The notes under the pieces were generated by a model that did not search any database, was not told where the DNA came from, and saw nothing but the letters and a program-made list of their open reading frames with translations. A program made the position numbers and the translations under genes. This document shows, piece after piece, positions 1 to 5,731 of a stretch of DNA of 7,346 nucleotides (its first letter is position 1; each line of letters opens with the position of its first letter). Source of the DNA: DAOTVD01 sp034437075 (GTDB lineage: Bacteria; Chloroflexota; Anaerolineae; Aggregatilineales; J027); NCBI GenBank assembly GCA_034437075.1, contig DAOTVD010000321.1, positions 1 to 7,346 of the forward strand, in the 5' to 3' direction.

Positions 1-15
1 TTACTCGTGCGCATA

Positions 16-77
16 ATAGCCCCTCCCCGAATTCGGGGAGGGGCTGGGGAGGGGTAATTATTTTTCTGGAAAAGCCT
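16..77 (+). repeat. Palindromic repeat unit, left copy
   Basis: This 62-base element has an inverted copy at 7285-7346, with a single difference at base 28 (C here, T in the inverted copy). It starts with a perfect 28-base palindrome (18-45) centred on GAATTC with C-rich and G-rich arms. Four runs of GGGG follow from 35 to 54, then an AT-rich stretch (55-66), then TGGAAAAGCC (67-76). No open reading frame or transposase is associated with it. It resembles non-autonomous REP/MITE-like intergenic repeats. The family name is unknown to me; the repetition itself is seen directly. Confidence 0.85.
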
Positions 78-81
78 TAAT

Positions 82-121
82 CCCCCTCTCCCAAACGCCG
101 CTTTGCGGCTGGTAGAGGGGG
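82..121 (+). repeat. C-rich/G-rich hairpin, second element of the repeat cluster
   Basis: CCCCCTC (82-88) pairs with GAGGGGG (115-121), and an inner CCGC (98-101) pairs with GCGG (105-108) around TTT. It sits 4 bases after the left 62-base unit and shares its C-rich/G-rich arm style. It is probably a diverged member of the same dispersed hairpin family. There is no T-run on the downstream side, so it is not a standard terminator. Confidence 0.6.
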
Positions 122-148
122 AAAACGACCCGAAACCGACACTTTTTG

Positions 149-237
149 CCCCTCTCCCAGGGCTGAAAGCCGGTTTGGGAGAGGGGTTGGGGTGAGGGCT
201 GAGTAGTGACCGGCATAGTTAAATACTTGGAAAAGCC
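149..237 (+). repeat. Diverged second copy of the hairpin + G-run + TGGAAAAGCC unit
   Basis: An 11-bp perfect stem pairs 149-159 with 176-186, and an inner stem pairs GGCT (161-164) with AGCC (168-171). Further G-runs follow at 189-192 and 196-198, then an AT-rich stretch (about 217-227), then TGGAAAAGCC (228-237), identical to 67-76. The order of parts (hairpin, G-rich tail, AT stretch, TGGAAAAGCC) is the same as in 16-77, so I read it as a diverged relative in tandem. Short spurious reading frames over it are not genes. Confidence 0.55.
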
Positions 238-397
238 CCCTAAACGTAAGACCTCGCGCAATCGAGTCGATATGTATGTCGCCCATTATAGTGGCTGGGG
301 GTCGAACCTGCCCGGCACGCATCATACACGCTGTTGCAATCTGAGCATTTGGCGCTAAGATGGGGAGACATCGCAGAGAGATGAATGATAAACGCCC
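238..397. other. Non-coding leader upstream of lepB, with a weak tRNA-like stretch
   Basis: No convincing gene is present. On the minus strand, 357 down to 291 reads like a decayed tRNA: a GCGCCAA-AT-GCTC-like 5' part, an AGATTGCAAC D-loop-like part, and GGTTCGA as in a T arm. The T-stem and acceptor stem do not pair properly, so I do not call a tRNA. A possible weak promoter for lepB lies at 334-361. Nothing else is recognised. Confidence 0.4.
334..361 (+). promoter_or_regulatory. Possible weak promoter for lepB
   Basis: TTGCAA (334-339) and TAAGAT (356-361) are separated by 16 bases. Each matches the sigma70 hexamer consensus at 4 of 6 positions. A start near 368 would give a leader of about 30 bases before the GTG start at 398. 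This is a pattern match only; such matches arise by chance. Confidence 0.22.
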
Positions 398-1111
398 GTG
401 GACTATTCCACCGAAACACCAACCGAGCCAACACAGCCCGTGGTTAAGACCGCCCCAGCCGAGCCACCCCGCCCGCGCTTACGCGAAGGGTTCGGCTTTT
501 TGCAAGAACTCCTCGAGATTATCGTGCTGGTGTTGGCCATTTATACGTTGGTGAATCTGGCTACCTCGCGCTATGTGGTGGAAGGCCAGAGCATGTTCCC
601 CACCTTCGAAGGCGATGAATATTTAATCGTCAATCGCTTTGAATACATGTTCAATGATCCCCAACGCGGCGACATCGTCATCTTTCATTATCCTGATAAC
701 CCCTCGCGGGATTTCATCAAGCGTATCGTGGGTGTGCCGGGTGATACCGTCCGCCTAGAACGCGGGCAAGTGATTGTCAACGATGAAGCGTTATACGAAC
801 CGTATATCGAGAATTTTTGCCGGACGGGCTCGTGTAGCGAGGGCGAATGGACGCTAGGCGAAGATGAATTCTTCGTGCTGGGCGATAATCGCAATTCTAG
901 CCAGGATAGCACCAGCTTCGGCCCCATCAGCCGAGGGGAAATCGTGGGCCGGGCCTGGGTGAAATACTGGCCGCCCTCCGAATGGGATGTGATCGAGCAT
1001 CACAATTATAACGCTTACGACATCGTGCCGACGCCCATCCCCAGCCCAACCCCGATGCCGACCTTAGTGCCCGTCACCCCCGAGCCGCCCATGTTCGATA
1101 GCACGGGCTGA
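398..1111 (+). CDS. lepB: Signal peptidase I (type I leader peptidase)
   Basis: This is an S26-family membrane serine peptidase that cleaves signal peptides from proteins exported by Sec or Tat, on the outer face of the cytoplasmic membrane. In 237 residues it has a proline-rich cytosolic N-terminus (1-33), one membrane segment (about 38-56) and the family boxes in order. These are VEGQSMFPTF with nucleophile Ser65, RGDIVIFHYP (90-99), FIKRIVGVPGDTV with general-base Lys108, and LGDNRNSSQDS (161-171). Two cysteines (141, 146) lie in the outer domain before the last box. The C-terminus (about 211-231) is an unusual P/T-rich extracytoplasmic tail. The start is GTG at 398: an in-frame TAA at 389-391 excludes anything longer, and the ATGs at 381 and 385 are out of frame. 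No clear Shine-Dalgarno is visible. It is transcribed alone and converges with the FHA gene. Confidence 0.95.
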   Translation: MDYSTETPTEPTQPVVKTAPAEPPRPRLREGFGFLQELLEIIVLVLAIYTLVNLATSRYVVEGQSMFPTFEGDEYLIVNRFEYMFNDPQRGDIVIFHYPDNPSRDFIKRIVGVPGDTVRLERGQVIVNDEALYEPYIENFCRTGSCSEGEWTLGEDEFFVLGDNRNSSQDSTSFGPISRGEIVGRAWVKYWPPSEWDVIEHHNYNAYDIVPTPIPSPTPMPTLVPVTPEPPMFDSTG

Positions 1112-1117
1112 GCGCCT

Positions 1118-1137
1118 CCGGTTATTGCTGGAACCGG
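1118..1137. terminator. Small hairpin between the convergent lepB and FHA genes
   Basis: CCGGTT (1118-1123) pairs perfectly with AACCGG (1132-1137) around an 8-base loop. It lies just after the lepB stop and overlaps the last codons of the opposing FHA gene. Only ATTT follows on the plus strand, so if it terminates transcription it does so weakly, possibly in both directions. Confidence 0.25.
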
Positions 1138-1637
1138 ATTTCAAAGGTTAATTTGCCCAGCCCGACCGTATCGCCATCACACACAATCGACGCCTGGACG
1201 GGCGAGATGCGCTTGCCGTTGAGGTATGTTCCATTCAGCGTGCCCGCGTCTTCGAGCACCAAGGTAGCGTTAACCCGCGTCAGGTAAGCGTGCTCGCGTG
1301 AAACGCCCTGCGCTTTGGCATCATACGCCGAGAGATCGAGCAGGGGCAGTTTGCTTTCGGCAGGGCCGCGCCCCAGGACAATCCCCGTCGTGAAGTCCGG
1401 CACTTCGATCACCGCGCCGCCATTAATCGGATGCAGATGCACGCGCGCCTCGCGCCCAAAATAGGCCCGCCCGCTATCGTTGATGATGTCACTCAGGGCC
1501 GCGCCGCTCACGAACACGGTATCTTCGCCCGCCTCCCCGAAGATGCTCGCGCGCAGATGGTCTCCGCAGGATTCGCAAAATACCGCCTGGGGGTTGTTGT
1601 GATGGCCACACGACGCGCAGATCACGTAGTCGGACAT
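1122..1637 (-). CDS. Zinc-ribbon + FHA domain protein
   Basis: This is a cytosolic 171-residue protein predicted to bind phosphothreonine peptides. A short N-terminal zinc ribbon has C7-x2-C10 and C21-x2-C24. A linker of about 40 residues follows, then an FHA domain (about 66-169). The FHA signature residues are present: Gly89-Arg90 (GR), Ser113-Arg114-Glu115-His116 (SxxH-type loop), and Asn135-Gly136-Thr137 followed by Asn140-Gly141. No membrane segment or enzyme domain is seen. Such proteins usually read out Ser/Thr kinase signalling, but no kinase or phosphatase is in this window, so the partner is unknown. ATG at 1637 is preceded by AGGAGAG with a 6-base spacer. The terminator at 1695-1727 separates it from the beta-helix gene, so it is probably its own transcription unit. 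Confidence 0.9.
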   Translation of the reverse strand: MSDYVICASCGHHNNPQAVFCESCGDHLRASIFGEAGEDTVFVSGAALSDIINDSGRAYFGREARVHLHPINGGAVIEVPDFTTGIVLGRGPAESKLPLLDLSAYDAKAQGVSREHAYLTRVNATLVLEDAGTLNGTYLNGKRISPVQASIVCDGDTVGLGKLTFEIRFQQ

Positions 1638-1643
1638 ATTTAG

Positions 1644-1650
1644 CTCTCCT
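1644..1650 (-). promoter_or_regulatory. Ribosome binding site of the FHA gene
   Basis: AGGAGAG on the minus strand lies 6 bases before the ATG at 1637. It is a near-consensus Shine-Dalgarno and fixes the start of the FHA protein. Confidence 0.75.
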
Positions 1651-1669
1651 GTGATGTCAGTTCTCCGTC

Positions 1670-1675
1670 ATTGTA
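1670..1675 (-). promoter_or_regulatory. Possible -10 box of the FHA gene
   Basis: TACAAT on the minus strand matches the TATAAT consensus at 5 of 6 positions and sits 32 bases upstream of the start codon. It lies in the gap between the terminator of the upstream gene and the FHA ribosome binding site, where a promoter is expected. No good -35 is visible at 16-18 bases; the T-rich tail of the terminator occupies that place. Confidence 0.35.
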
Positions 1676-1694
1676 GCACGAGCCCGCGCCGGAT

Positions 1695-1727
1695 AAAAAA
1701 ACCACCTGCCTCGTACAAGACAGGTGG
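1695..1727 (-). terminator. Intrinsic terminator of the beta-helix gene
   Basis: On the minus strand CCACCTG (1727-1721) pairs with CAGGTGG (1708-1702). Up to four further inner pairs, including G-T wobbles, close a GTAC loop. Seven T residues follow (1701-1695). This is a textbook Rho-independent terminator, starting 22 bases after the stop codon of the beta-helix gene and ending before the FHA promoter region. Confidence 0.85.
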
Positions 1728-1749
1728 CAAATGCTAGGCAGGCGGGGCC

Positions 1750-4356
1750 TTACTCGCTGGCCACTTCCACCAGCACGTATAGGCCCGCTTGGGTCGTTTG
1801 GCCCCACAGACGGCTCTGCGGTGCCTCATCGGCGCGATCCCACACACCCCAGCTAAACAAATTCACCGAAGACCCGAACAATTCGCGTTCGGCCTGGCTA
1901 TTATTGCGGCTGATGAGCCCATCCAGGCCCGGCGTGCTCAGGTTCGGGACTTCAAACGCGCGGGTGCTGACTTCTTCCCATTCGCCCGTGTCTTCGTTCC
2001 AGAATAGGATTTGCAATTCGCGGTCTAGCCATTCGTCCAGCAAAGAGAACGACACATGCAAGCGCGTGCCATCCGCGAATTGGATGACCGGTTCGCCATC
2101 CAGCAACACGTCCACCGTCCAGCCACTGAGGAAGTTTACGCCCTGCGGCAAGGCGGGGATGCTGCCAGCGTCCGCGCGGGTCAGGCGCGCTTGGGCGTCC
2201 GTGTCGCGCGCGAAGTTCGGGTTGATGCCCACGAAATCATAATTCGGGGTCACGATCTGGTTGCCGCTCCACGCGCTTTCGGGGATGAGCAAAGTACGCA
2301 AGATGGCGTCGACGGTCACCAGCGCGCCATTGGGGGCCAGGACGATCAGCGCATCGGCTTCGGTTTCGCCAGGGCGCGCAACGCGGCGCGTTGTGGCACC
2401 CAGCGCGGGCAACTCGGCGGGCAGTTCCACCCCGAAGAAGGTTGGGGCGGGCGCGTCCGTTGTGGTGCCTGTGGTGCCGCCGCCTGTGGCGGGGGGGGCA
2501 GGTGGGGCTGCAAAGTTGACAGCAGCATCATTACATAGCTCGTTGCCAGCAGCATAGCCCGTGATGGCATTGCCACCAAACGGGACGGTTAGTGTTAGGC
2601 CATTAAAATTAATGGCGCACCCGTTACCACTGGCATTGCCGCCATCAATCGCATTGCCGCTGATGGTTATGCCGCCGTTTGCGGTTCCGGTGATGTTGAC
2701 GCCAGTATAATCGCTTGGCCCCGGAGTGGGACCTGATACGTTGACGTTGTTGCCACTAATGGTGTTGTTGCCGCCCGCATTATTCACGGATATGGCTTCG
2801 CCCGCGCCACCAACGCCATTCACATTGACGGTGTTATTGGATATAGTGTTGTTCTCGGAATCTTGAACCTGGATTTGACCGCCAAAGTTCCAACCGCCGG
2901 TTGCGTTGGTGGCATTGACGGTATTGCCAGAAATGTTGGTGTTGTTGATTGTTCCCCCACCTTCCCAGACCGAAATCGCGGAGCCGCCAGAGGGCACATT
3001 GATGGTATTGTTGCTGAAGGTGTTCCCGTTCACATTGGCCCCAAATGACAGGCTGGTGATACCTGAATTGGTGGCGCCACTGATGTTATTGCCAGAGACG
3101 GTGTTGTTCCCGGTGTTGCCACCTTGCGGGAATAACAAGACCCCCACTTCGGGCGACCCGGTGATTGTGTTATTGGTAATTTGGGAATTGGCGCATCCAC
3201 TGCATTCCAGAGCATAAAGATCGGTGCCGGTAACCGTGTTATTGTCGATTACCCAGTTGTTATGCACTGTGCTGCCATTCGACCAGGCAAACACCGCTGC
3301 CCAATTGACGTTGGAGAAGGTATTGTTGCGGACGGTGATGTTATTGGCTGGTCCGGCAGACCCATCGGCATACACTCCTTGGCCGCGTTCGCTAAGCAAC
3401 CCCCCATTGCCGAGGTTCTGGAAGGTAAAGCCTTCGATGATAACATTCGAGACATTACCCAAAGCAATACCGCGCCCATTGACGCCGCCAGCATTGCCGC
3501 CATCGATGATAGAGCTACCCGCCCCAGCGCCGCTGATGGTCACATTACTACGTGTCAGCGGCACCGTACCGGCGACGCCATAGGTGCCAGCCATCACATT
3601 GAGGGTAATCGGTGTCGCGCCGTCCGCGACGTTGTTAATGGCGTCGATTGCATCTGCAAAGGCGTTAACGGTTGGTGTGCTGTTGCAAACATCCACAAAT
3701 CCAGGACATGATCCACCATCAACGAAGCCATAAACTAGACCATCATCTGGATTGGTGAAGTAGGGGTCGCTGATTTCGCCGAGATTTTCAAGTTCTTCTT
3801 CACTCATCCGATCTAGCGGTGTGTTGCTGCTGCCATTGTCTATTACGATGTTGACGTTATTTGCCTCGGCGGCGGCTTCTTCGTCATCCTCGGTAGCGAT
3901 TTCTTCGTCATCCTCGGCGGCGGCTTCTTCGTCATCCTCGGCGGCGGCTTCTTCGTCATCCTCGGTGGCGGCTTCTTCGTCATCCTCGGTGGCGATTTCT
4001 TCGTCATCCTCGGTGGCGGCTTCTTCGTCATCCTCGGCGGCGACCTCAGTCACAGTGGGGGTTTCGGGTGTGCTGTCTGGTGTTGTAGAGGGGGTTGGTT
4101 GGGTAGCGGGTGGATTTGCGGACGGTTGTTCAGTGGCAGGTGGTGATTCTGTGGTCGGTGCCGGAGATTCTGCCTGGGGTGGGTCTTCGCTAGAAGCGGG
4201 TGTGTGTTCCTCAGCGGGTGGCGGTGTCTCCGTTGGGGGTGCTTCCTCAGCGACCGGAGTGGGCTCGGCGGTCGGCTCTTCGGCCAAAACGAACCCGAAC
4301 GGCATCATCAGACTGATGATAATAATACAAGATAGAAGTTTGTATATGCCTCGCAT
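1750..4356 (-). CDS. Large secreted right-handed beta-helix protein with P/T-rich stalk and acidic repeats
   Basis: This 868-residue exported protein has a clear modular order. Residues 1-25 form a signal peptide (short basic start, long hydrophobic core, likely cut after VLA). Residues 26-105 are rich in Pro, Thr, Glu and Ala, like a stalk. Residues 108-163 are seven copies of the octapeptide (A/T)EDDEE(A/I)A. Residues about 225-605 form a right-handed parallel beta-helix: an N-cap (AIDAI...NVMAGTYG) is followed by about ten N- and G-rich coils such as NNTVSGNNISG and NNTISGNNVNV, typical of PbH1/NosD-like repeats. Residues 615-635 are a P/G/T linker and about 640-868 a C-terminal domain I do not recognise. 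The mature protein has six cysteines in close pairs (217/224, 385/388, 580/608), suggesting disulphides. No LPXTG, SLH domain, dockerin or membrane anchor is visible, and no polysaccharide-lyase active site can be assigned. GGGAG lies 10 bases before the ATG. It may be a surface adhesin or a carbohydrate-binding/degrading protein. Confidence 0.85.
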   Translation of the reverse strand: MRGIYKLLSCIIIISLMMPFGFVLAEEPTAEPTPVAEEAPPTETPPPAEEHTPASSEDPPQAESPAPTTESPPATEQPSANPPATQPTPSTTPDSTPETPTVTEVAAEDDEEAATEDDEEIATEDDEEAATEDDEEAAAEDDEEAAAEDDEEIATEDDEEAAAEANNVNIVIDNGSSNTPLDRMSEEELENLGEISDPYFTNPDDGLVYGFVDGGSCPGFVDVCNSTPTVNAFADAIDAINNVADGATPITLNVMAGTYGVAGTVPLTRSNVTISGAGAGSSIIDGGNAGGVNGRGIALGNVSNVIIEGFTFQNLGNGGLLSERGQGVYADGSAGPANNITVRNNTFSNVNWAAVFAWSNGSTVHNNWVIDNNTVTGTDLYALECSGCANSQITNNTITGSPEVGVLLFPQGGNTGNNTVSGNNISGATNSGITSLSFGANVNGNTFSNNTINVPSGGSAISVWEGGGTINNTNISGNTVNATNATGGWNFGGQIQVQDSENNTISNNTVNVNGVGGAGEAISVNNAGGNNTISGNNVNVSGPTPGPSDYTGVNITGTANGGITISGNAIDGGNASGNGCAINFNGLTLTVPFGGNAITGYAAGNELCNDAAVNFAAPPAPPATGGGTTGTTTDAPAPTFFGVELPAELPALGATTRRVARPGETEADALIVLAPNGALVTVDAILRTLLIPESAWSGNQIVTPNYDFVGINPNFARDTDAQARLTRADAGSIPALPQGVNFLSGWTVDVLLDGEPVIQFADGTRLHVSFSLLDEWLDRELQILFWNEDTGEWEEVSTRAFEVPNLSTPGLDGLISRNNSQAERELFGSSVNLFSWGVWDRADEAPQSRLWGQTTQAGLYVLVEVASE
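3876..4043 (-). repeat. Seven tandem 24-bp units inside the beta-helix gene
   Basis: The core CTTCTTCGTCATCCTCGG (plus strand) recurs at 3876, 3900 (first base T), 3924, 3948, 3972, 3996 (first base T) and 4020, exactly every 24 bases. Each unit encodes one octapeptide (A/T)EDDEE(A/I)A. The period is a multiple of three, so gain or loss of units keeps the frame. The near-identity of the units implies recent expansion by slippage or recombination. Confidence 0.95.
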
Positions 4357-4413
4357 AACCCTATAACTCCCAATTTGTTACTTTTTGCATATAGTAACCC
4401 CAGTTTACTTCAG

Positions 4414-4441
4414 ATAATAAGGGCAGGCAACCCTTATTATA
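4414..4441 (-). promoter_or_regulatory. TATAAT box overlapped by a perfect inverted repeat, upstream of the beta-helix gene
   Basis: ATAATAAGGG (4414-4423) and CCCTTATTAT (4431-4440) form a perfect 10-bp inverted repeat with a 7-base spacer. On the minus strand a consensus TATAAT (4441-4436) overlaps its promoter-proximal arm, and a T7 run lies just upstream of that box. No strong -35 is seen. A start near 4430 would leave a leader of about 73 bases. The placement over the -10 and start region is what a repressor operator would look like. The alternative is a leader hairpin; no T-run follows the stem in either direction, which argues against a terminator. Confidence 0.45.
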
Positions 4442-4486
4442 AAAAAAGAAGCAGCATTTAATTAATCAGATTTTTATGGAATGCTG

Positions 4487-4523
4487 GGCGTCCTCAGCCC
4501 ACGCCAAGCTGGGCCCATTTTGC
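4487..4523. repeat. 37-bp direct repeat, copy 1
   Basis: It is identical over 37 bases to 4558-4594 (period 71). It contains GCCCA (4497-4501) facing TGGGC (4510-4514), a short possible stem, and a GGGCCC palindrome (4511-4516). Similarity continues more weakly downstream (about 10 of 17 bases), suggesting a longer, decaying duplicated unit. Confidence 0.85.
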
Positions 4524-4557
4524 GCGCTGCAATTCGGTTGTCATTGTAGTGCTCCCA

Positions 4558-4594
4558 GGCGTCCTCAGCCCACGCCAAGCTGGGCCCATTTTGC
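4558..4594. repeat. 37-bp direct repeat, copy 2
   Basis: This is the second identical copy of 4487-4523. It ends 17 bases before the -35 box of the rightward promoter, so it lies in the usual activator/repressor region of the membrane operon. Whether it is regulatory or just an interspersed repeat cannot be told here. Confidence 0.85.
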
Positions 4595-4611
4595 CCGCCG
4601 TAATCCCGCCG

Positions 4612-4640
4612 TTTACCAATCGGTGAGGGCTCGTTATAAT
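4612..4640 (+). promoter_or_regulatory. Sigma70-type promoter of the membrane/glycosyltransferase operon
   Basis: TTTACC (4612-4617, 4 of 6 consensus) and TATAAT (4635-4640, perfect) are separated by the ideal 17 bases. Transcription would begin near 4647, about 29 bases before the TTG start at 4676 and only about 11 before the ATG at 4658. Confidence 0.65.
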
Positions 4641-4664
4641 CCCGCAGAGCAGTTGACATGAATC

Positions 4665-4670
4665 AGGAGG
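4665..4670 (+). promoter_or_regulatory. Ribosome binding site that decides the start of the UPF0104-type gene
   Basis: AGGAGG is a perfect Shine-Dalgarno, 5 bases before an in-frame TTG at 4676 but downstream of the in-frame ATG at 4658. The ATG has no comparable site and lies very close to the predicted transcript start, so the TTG is the better start. Confidence 0.6.
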
Positions 4671-4675
4671 GCATA

Positions 4676-5707
4676 TTGGCCCCACAACAACATACGGCGG
4701 GGGGGACTTTGTCGCGAACCCAGGCCATTTGGCGCTGGGTGCGTATCCTCATGGGAGCCGTTGGACTCATCCTGCTCATCGGGCTAGTAGATGGCGAAGA
4801 CGTTTGGCAAACACTGCGCACCGCTCAGTTTATCTACTTCGTGCCGGCCTGGGCATTATTGTTTCTGTCCACCAGCACCAAAACGTTGCGCTGGTGGGTG
4901 GTCTTGCGCCAAACCGCCGTGACGATTGGGTTCCGGCGTTTGCTGGGTACTTATCTCATCGGCACATTTTATAGCCAATTCTTGCCGGGCTCGTCGGCGG
5001 GCGGGGATGCCATGCGCATGGCCGAAAGCTCGGTGGATACCGGGCAGGGGGTCTCCTCGGTGGCGGCGGTCATCGTAGAGCGCTTGGTCGGGCTCGTGAC
5101 GATTCTCTGCACAGCCAGCCTGATTTTGCTGGTGCTCCGCCCGCCGGATGTGCCCTTCGGCGTGACGGCGCTGGTGTATACGCTGGCCGTGGGGGGCGTC
5201 TTGGGTTTGGTCGTGTTGCGCTTCGGGTGGTTCGTGGGCCTGGGTGTCCACAGCCTGACCCGGCTCGGATTACACAAAATTGGCGAGAAAGTCCGCGCGC
5301 TGAGCCTCGCTTTACGGGGGGGCTTAGGCACAGGGCCAACGCTCACCCAACTGATCGTGCTATCGTTAATCGCGAATTTTTTCAGCATGAGCGCTTTTTA
5401 CCTGGCCTTGCTGGCCCTGGCCGAGCCTGTGCCCTATTTTTCCTTTATAACGTTCGTAGCGCTCATCGTGACACTAGAGGTCATCCCGCTGACGCCCGGT
5501 TCGCTGGGCATCCGCGAGGGCGCGTATGTTTTCTTTCTGGGTTATTTGGGCATTGCAGAAGCCGACGCGCTCGGCATCAGCTTACTGATTCGCGTGTTGA
5601 CTTGGTCGCTGGGGTTGGTTGGCGGCCTGGTGTTGATGCAACGCGGTATGCAGTCTTCCGGGGCGGTTGTCTCGCCGCCCCCCTTACACAATTCGCCCGG
5701 CGATTAA
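4676..5707 (+). CDS. UPF0104 / LPG-synthase-TM-type integral membrane protein (flippase-like)
   Basis: This polytopic protein has 343 residues from TTG 4676 (349 from ATG 4658). I count about eight hydrophobic segments. Family-type motifs, numbered from the TTG, are LRWWVVLR (71-78), FLPGSSAGGDAMRM (102-115), VIVERLVGL (132-140) with Glu135, and LTPGSLGIREGAY (272-284). These match the flippase-like membrane half of lysylphosphatidylglycerol synthases and the AglD/UPF0104 family, which is linked to lipid transfer or sugar-lipid handling. The soluble aminoacyl-transfer domain of full MprF is absent, so it is not a complete LPG synthase. A strong promoter and AGGAGG precede it. The glycosyltransferase-like gene follows after 24 bases on the same strand, indicating an operon. 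The substrate is unknown. Confidence 0.85.
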   Translation: MAPQQHTAGGTLSRTQAIWRWVRILMGAVGLILLIGLVDGEDVWQTLRTAQFIYFVPAWALLFLSTSTKTLRWWVVLRQTAVTIGFRRLLGTYLIGTFYSQFLPGSSAGGDAMRMAESSVDTGQGVSSVAAVIVERLVGLVTILCTASLILLVLRPPDVPFGVTALVYTLAVGGVLGLVVLRFGWFVGLGVHSLTRLGLHKIGEKVRALSLALRGGLGTGPTLTQLIVLSLIANFFSMSAFYLALLALAEPVPYFSFITFVALIVTLEVIPLTPGSLGIREGAYVFFLGYLGIAEADALGISLLIRVLTWSLGLVGGLVLMQRGMQSSGAVVSPPPLHNSPGD

Positions 5708-5731
5708 ACGCACACACAAATTTCTGCTTTG

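Larger units (their letters stand above)
4442..4611. other. Divergent intergenic region without a gene
   Basis: Together with its flanks (4357-4657, 301 bases) this separates the leftward beta-helix gene from the rightward membrane operon. The part near 4441-4480 is AT-rich, with A and T runs. The part from 4487 to 4594 carries two identical 37-base repeats. Short frames crossing it are explained by the repeats and are not genes. Confidence 0.6.

Noticed and set aside
18..45. Palindrome as an intrinsic terminator
   Set aside because: The stem is strong, but the nearest T-run (about 61-65) lies 15 bases after it. Identical copies occur in the opposite orientation at the other end, so a dispersed repeat explains it better.
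58..325. Short minus-strand frames over the repeat cluster (P/L/S-rich peptides)
   Set aside because: They translate hairpin repeats, lack ribosome binding sites and show no protein-like pattern. Such spurious frames are common over C/G-rich repeats.
3821..4366. Plus-strand frame with long serine runs opposite the beta-helix gene
   Set aside because: The serine runs are the antisense of the EDDEE-coding repeats. The minus-strand frame has a signal peptide, coherent domains and a terminator, so this is a shadow.
4487..4594. CRISPR-like geometry: two 37-base repeats with a 34-base spacer
   Set aside because: There are only two repeats and no third copy at the 71-base period on either side. 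Weak similarity runs past the repeat border and no cas gene is present. This is a duplicated intergenic repeat, not an array.
4474..4685. Small frames on both strands across the 37-bp repeats
   Set aside because: Their sequence is just the repeat read in several frames, and they overlap the promoter and start of the real operon.
4676..5707. Complete MprF lysylphosphatidylglycerol synthase
   Set aside because: Only the membrane flippase-like half is present. The cytosolic aminoacyl-transfer domain is missing and the gene ends normally.
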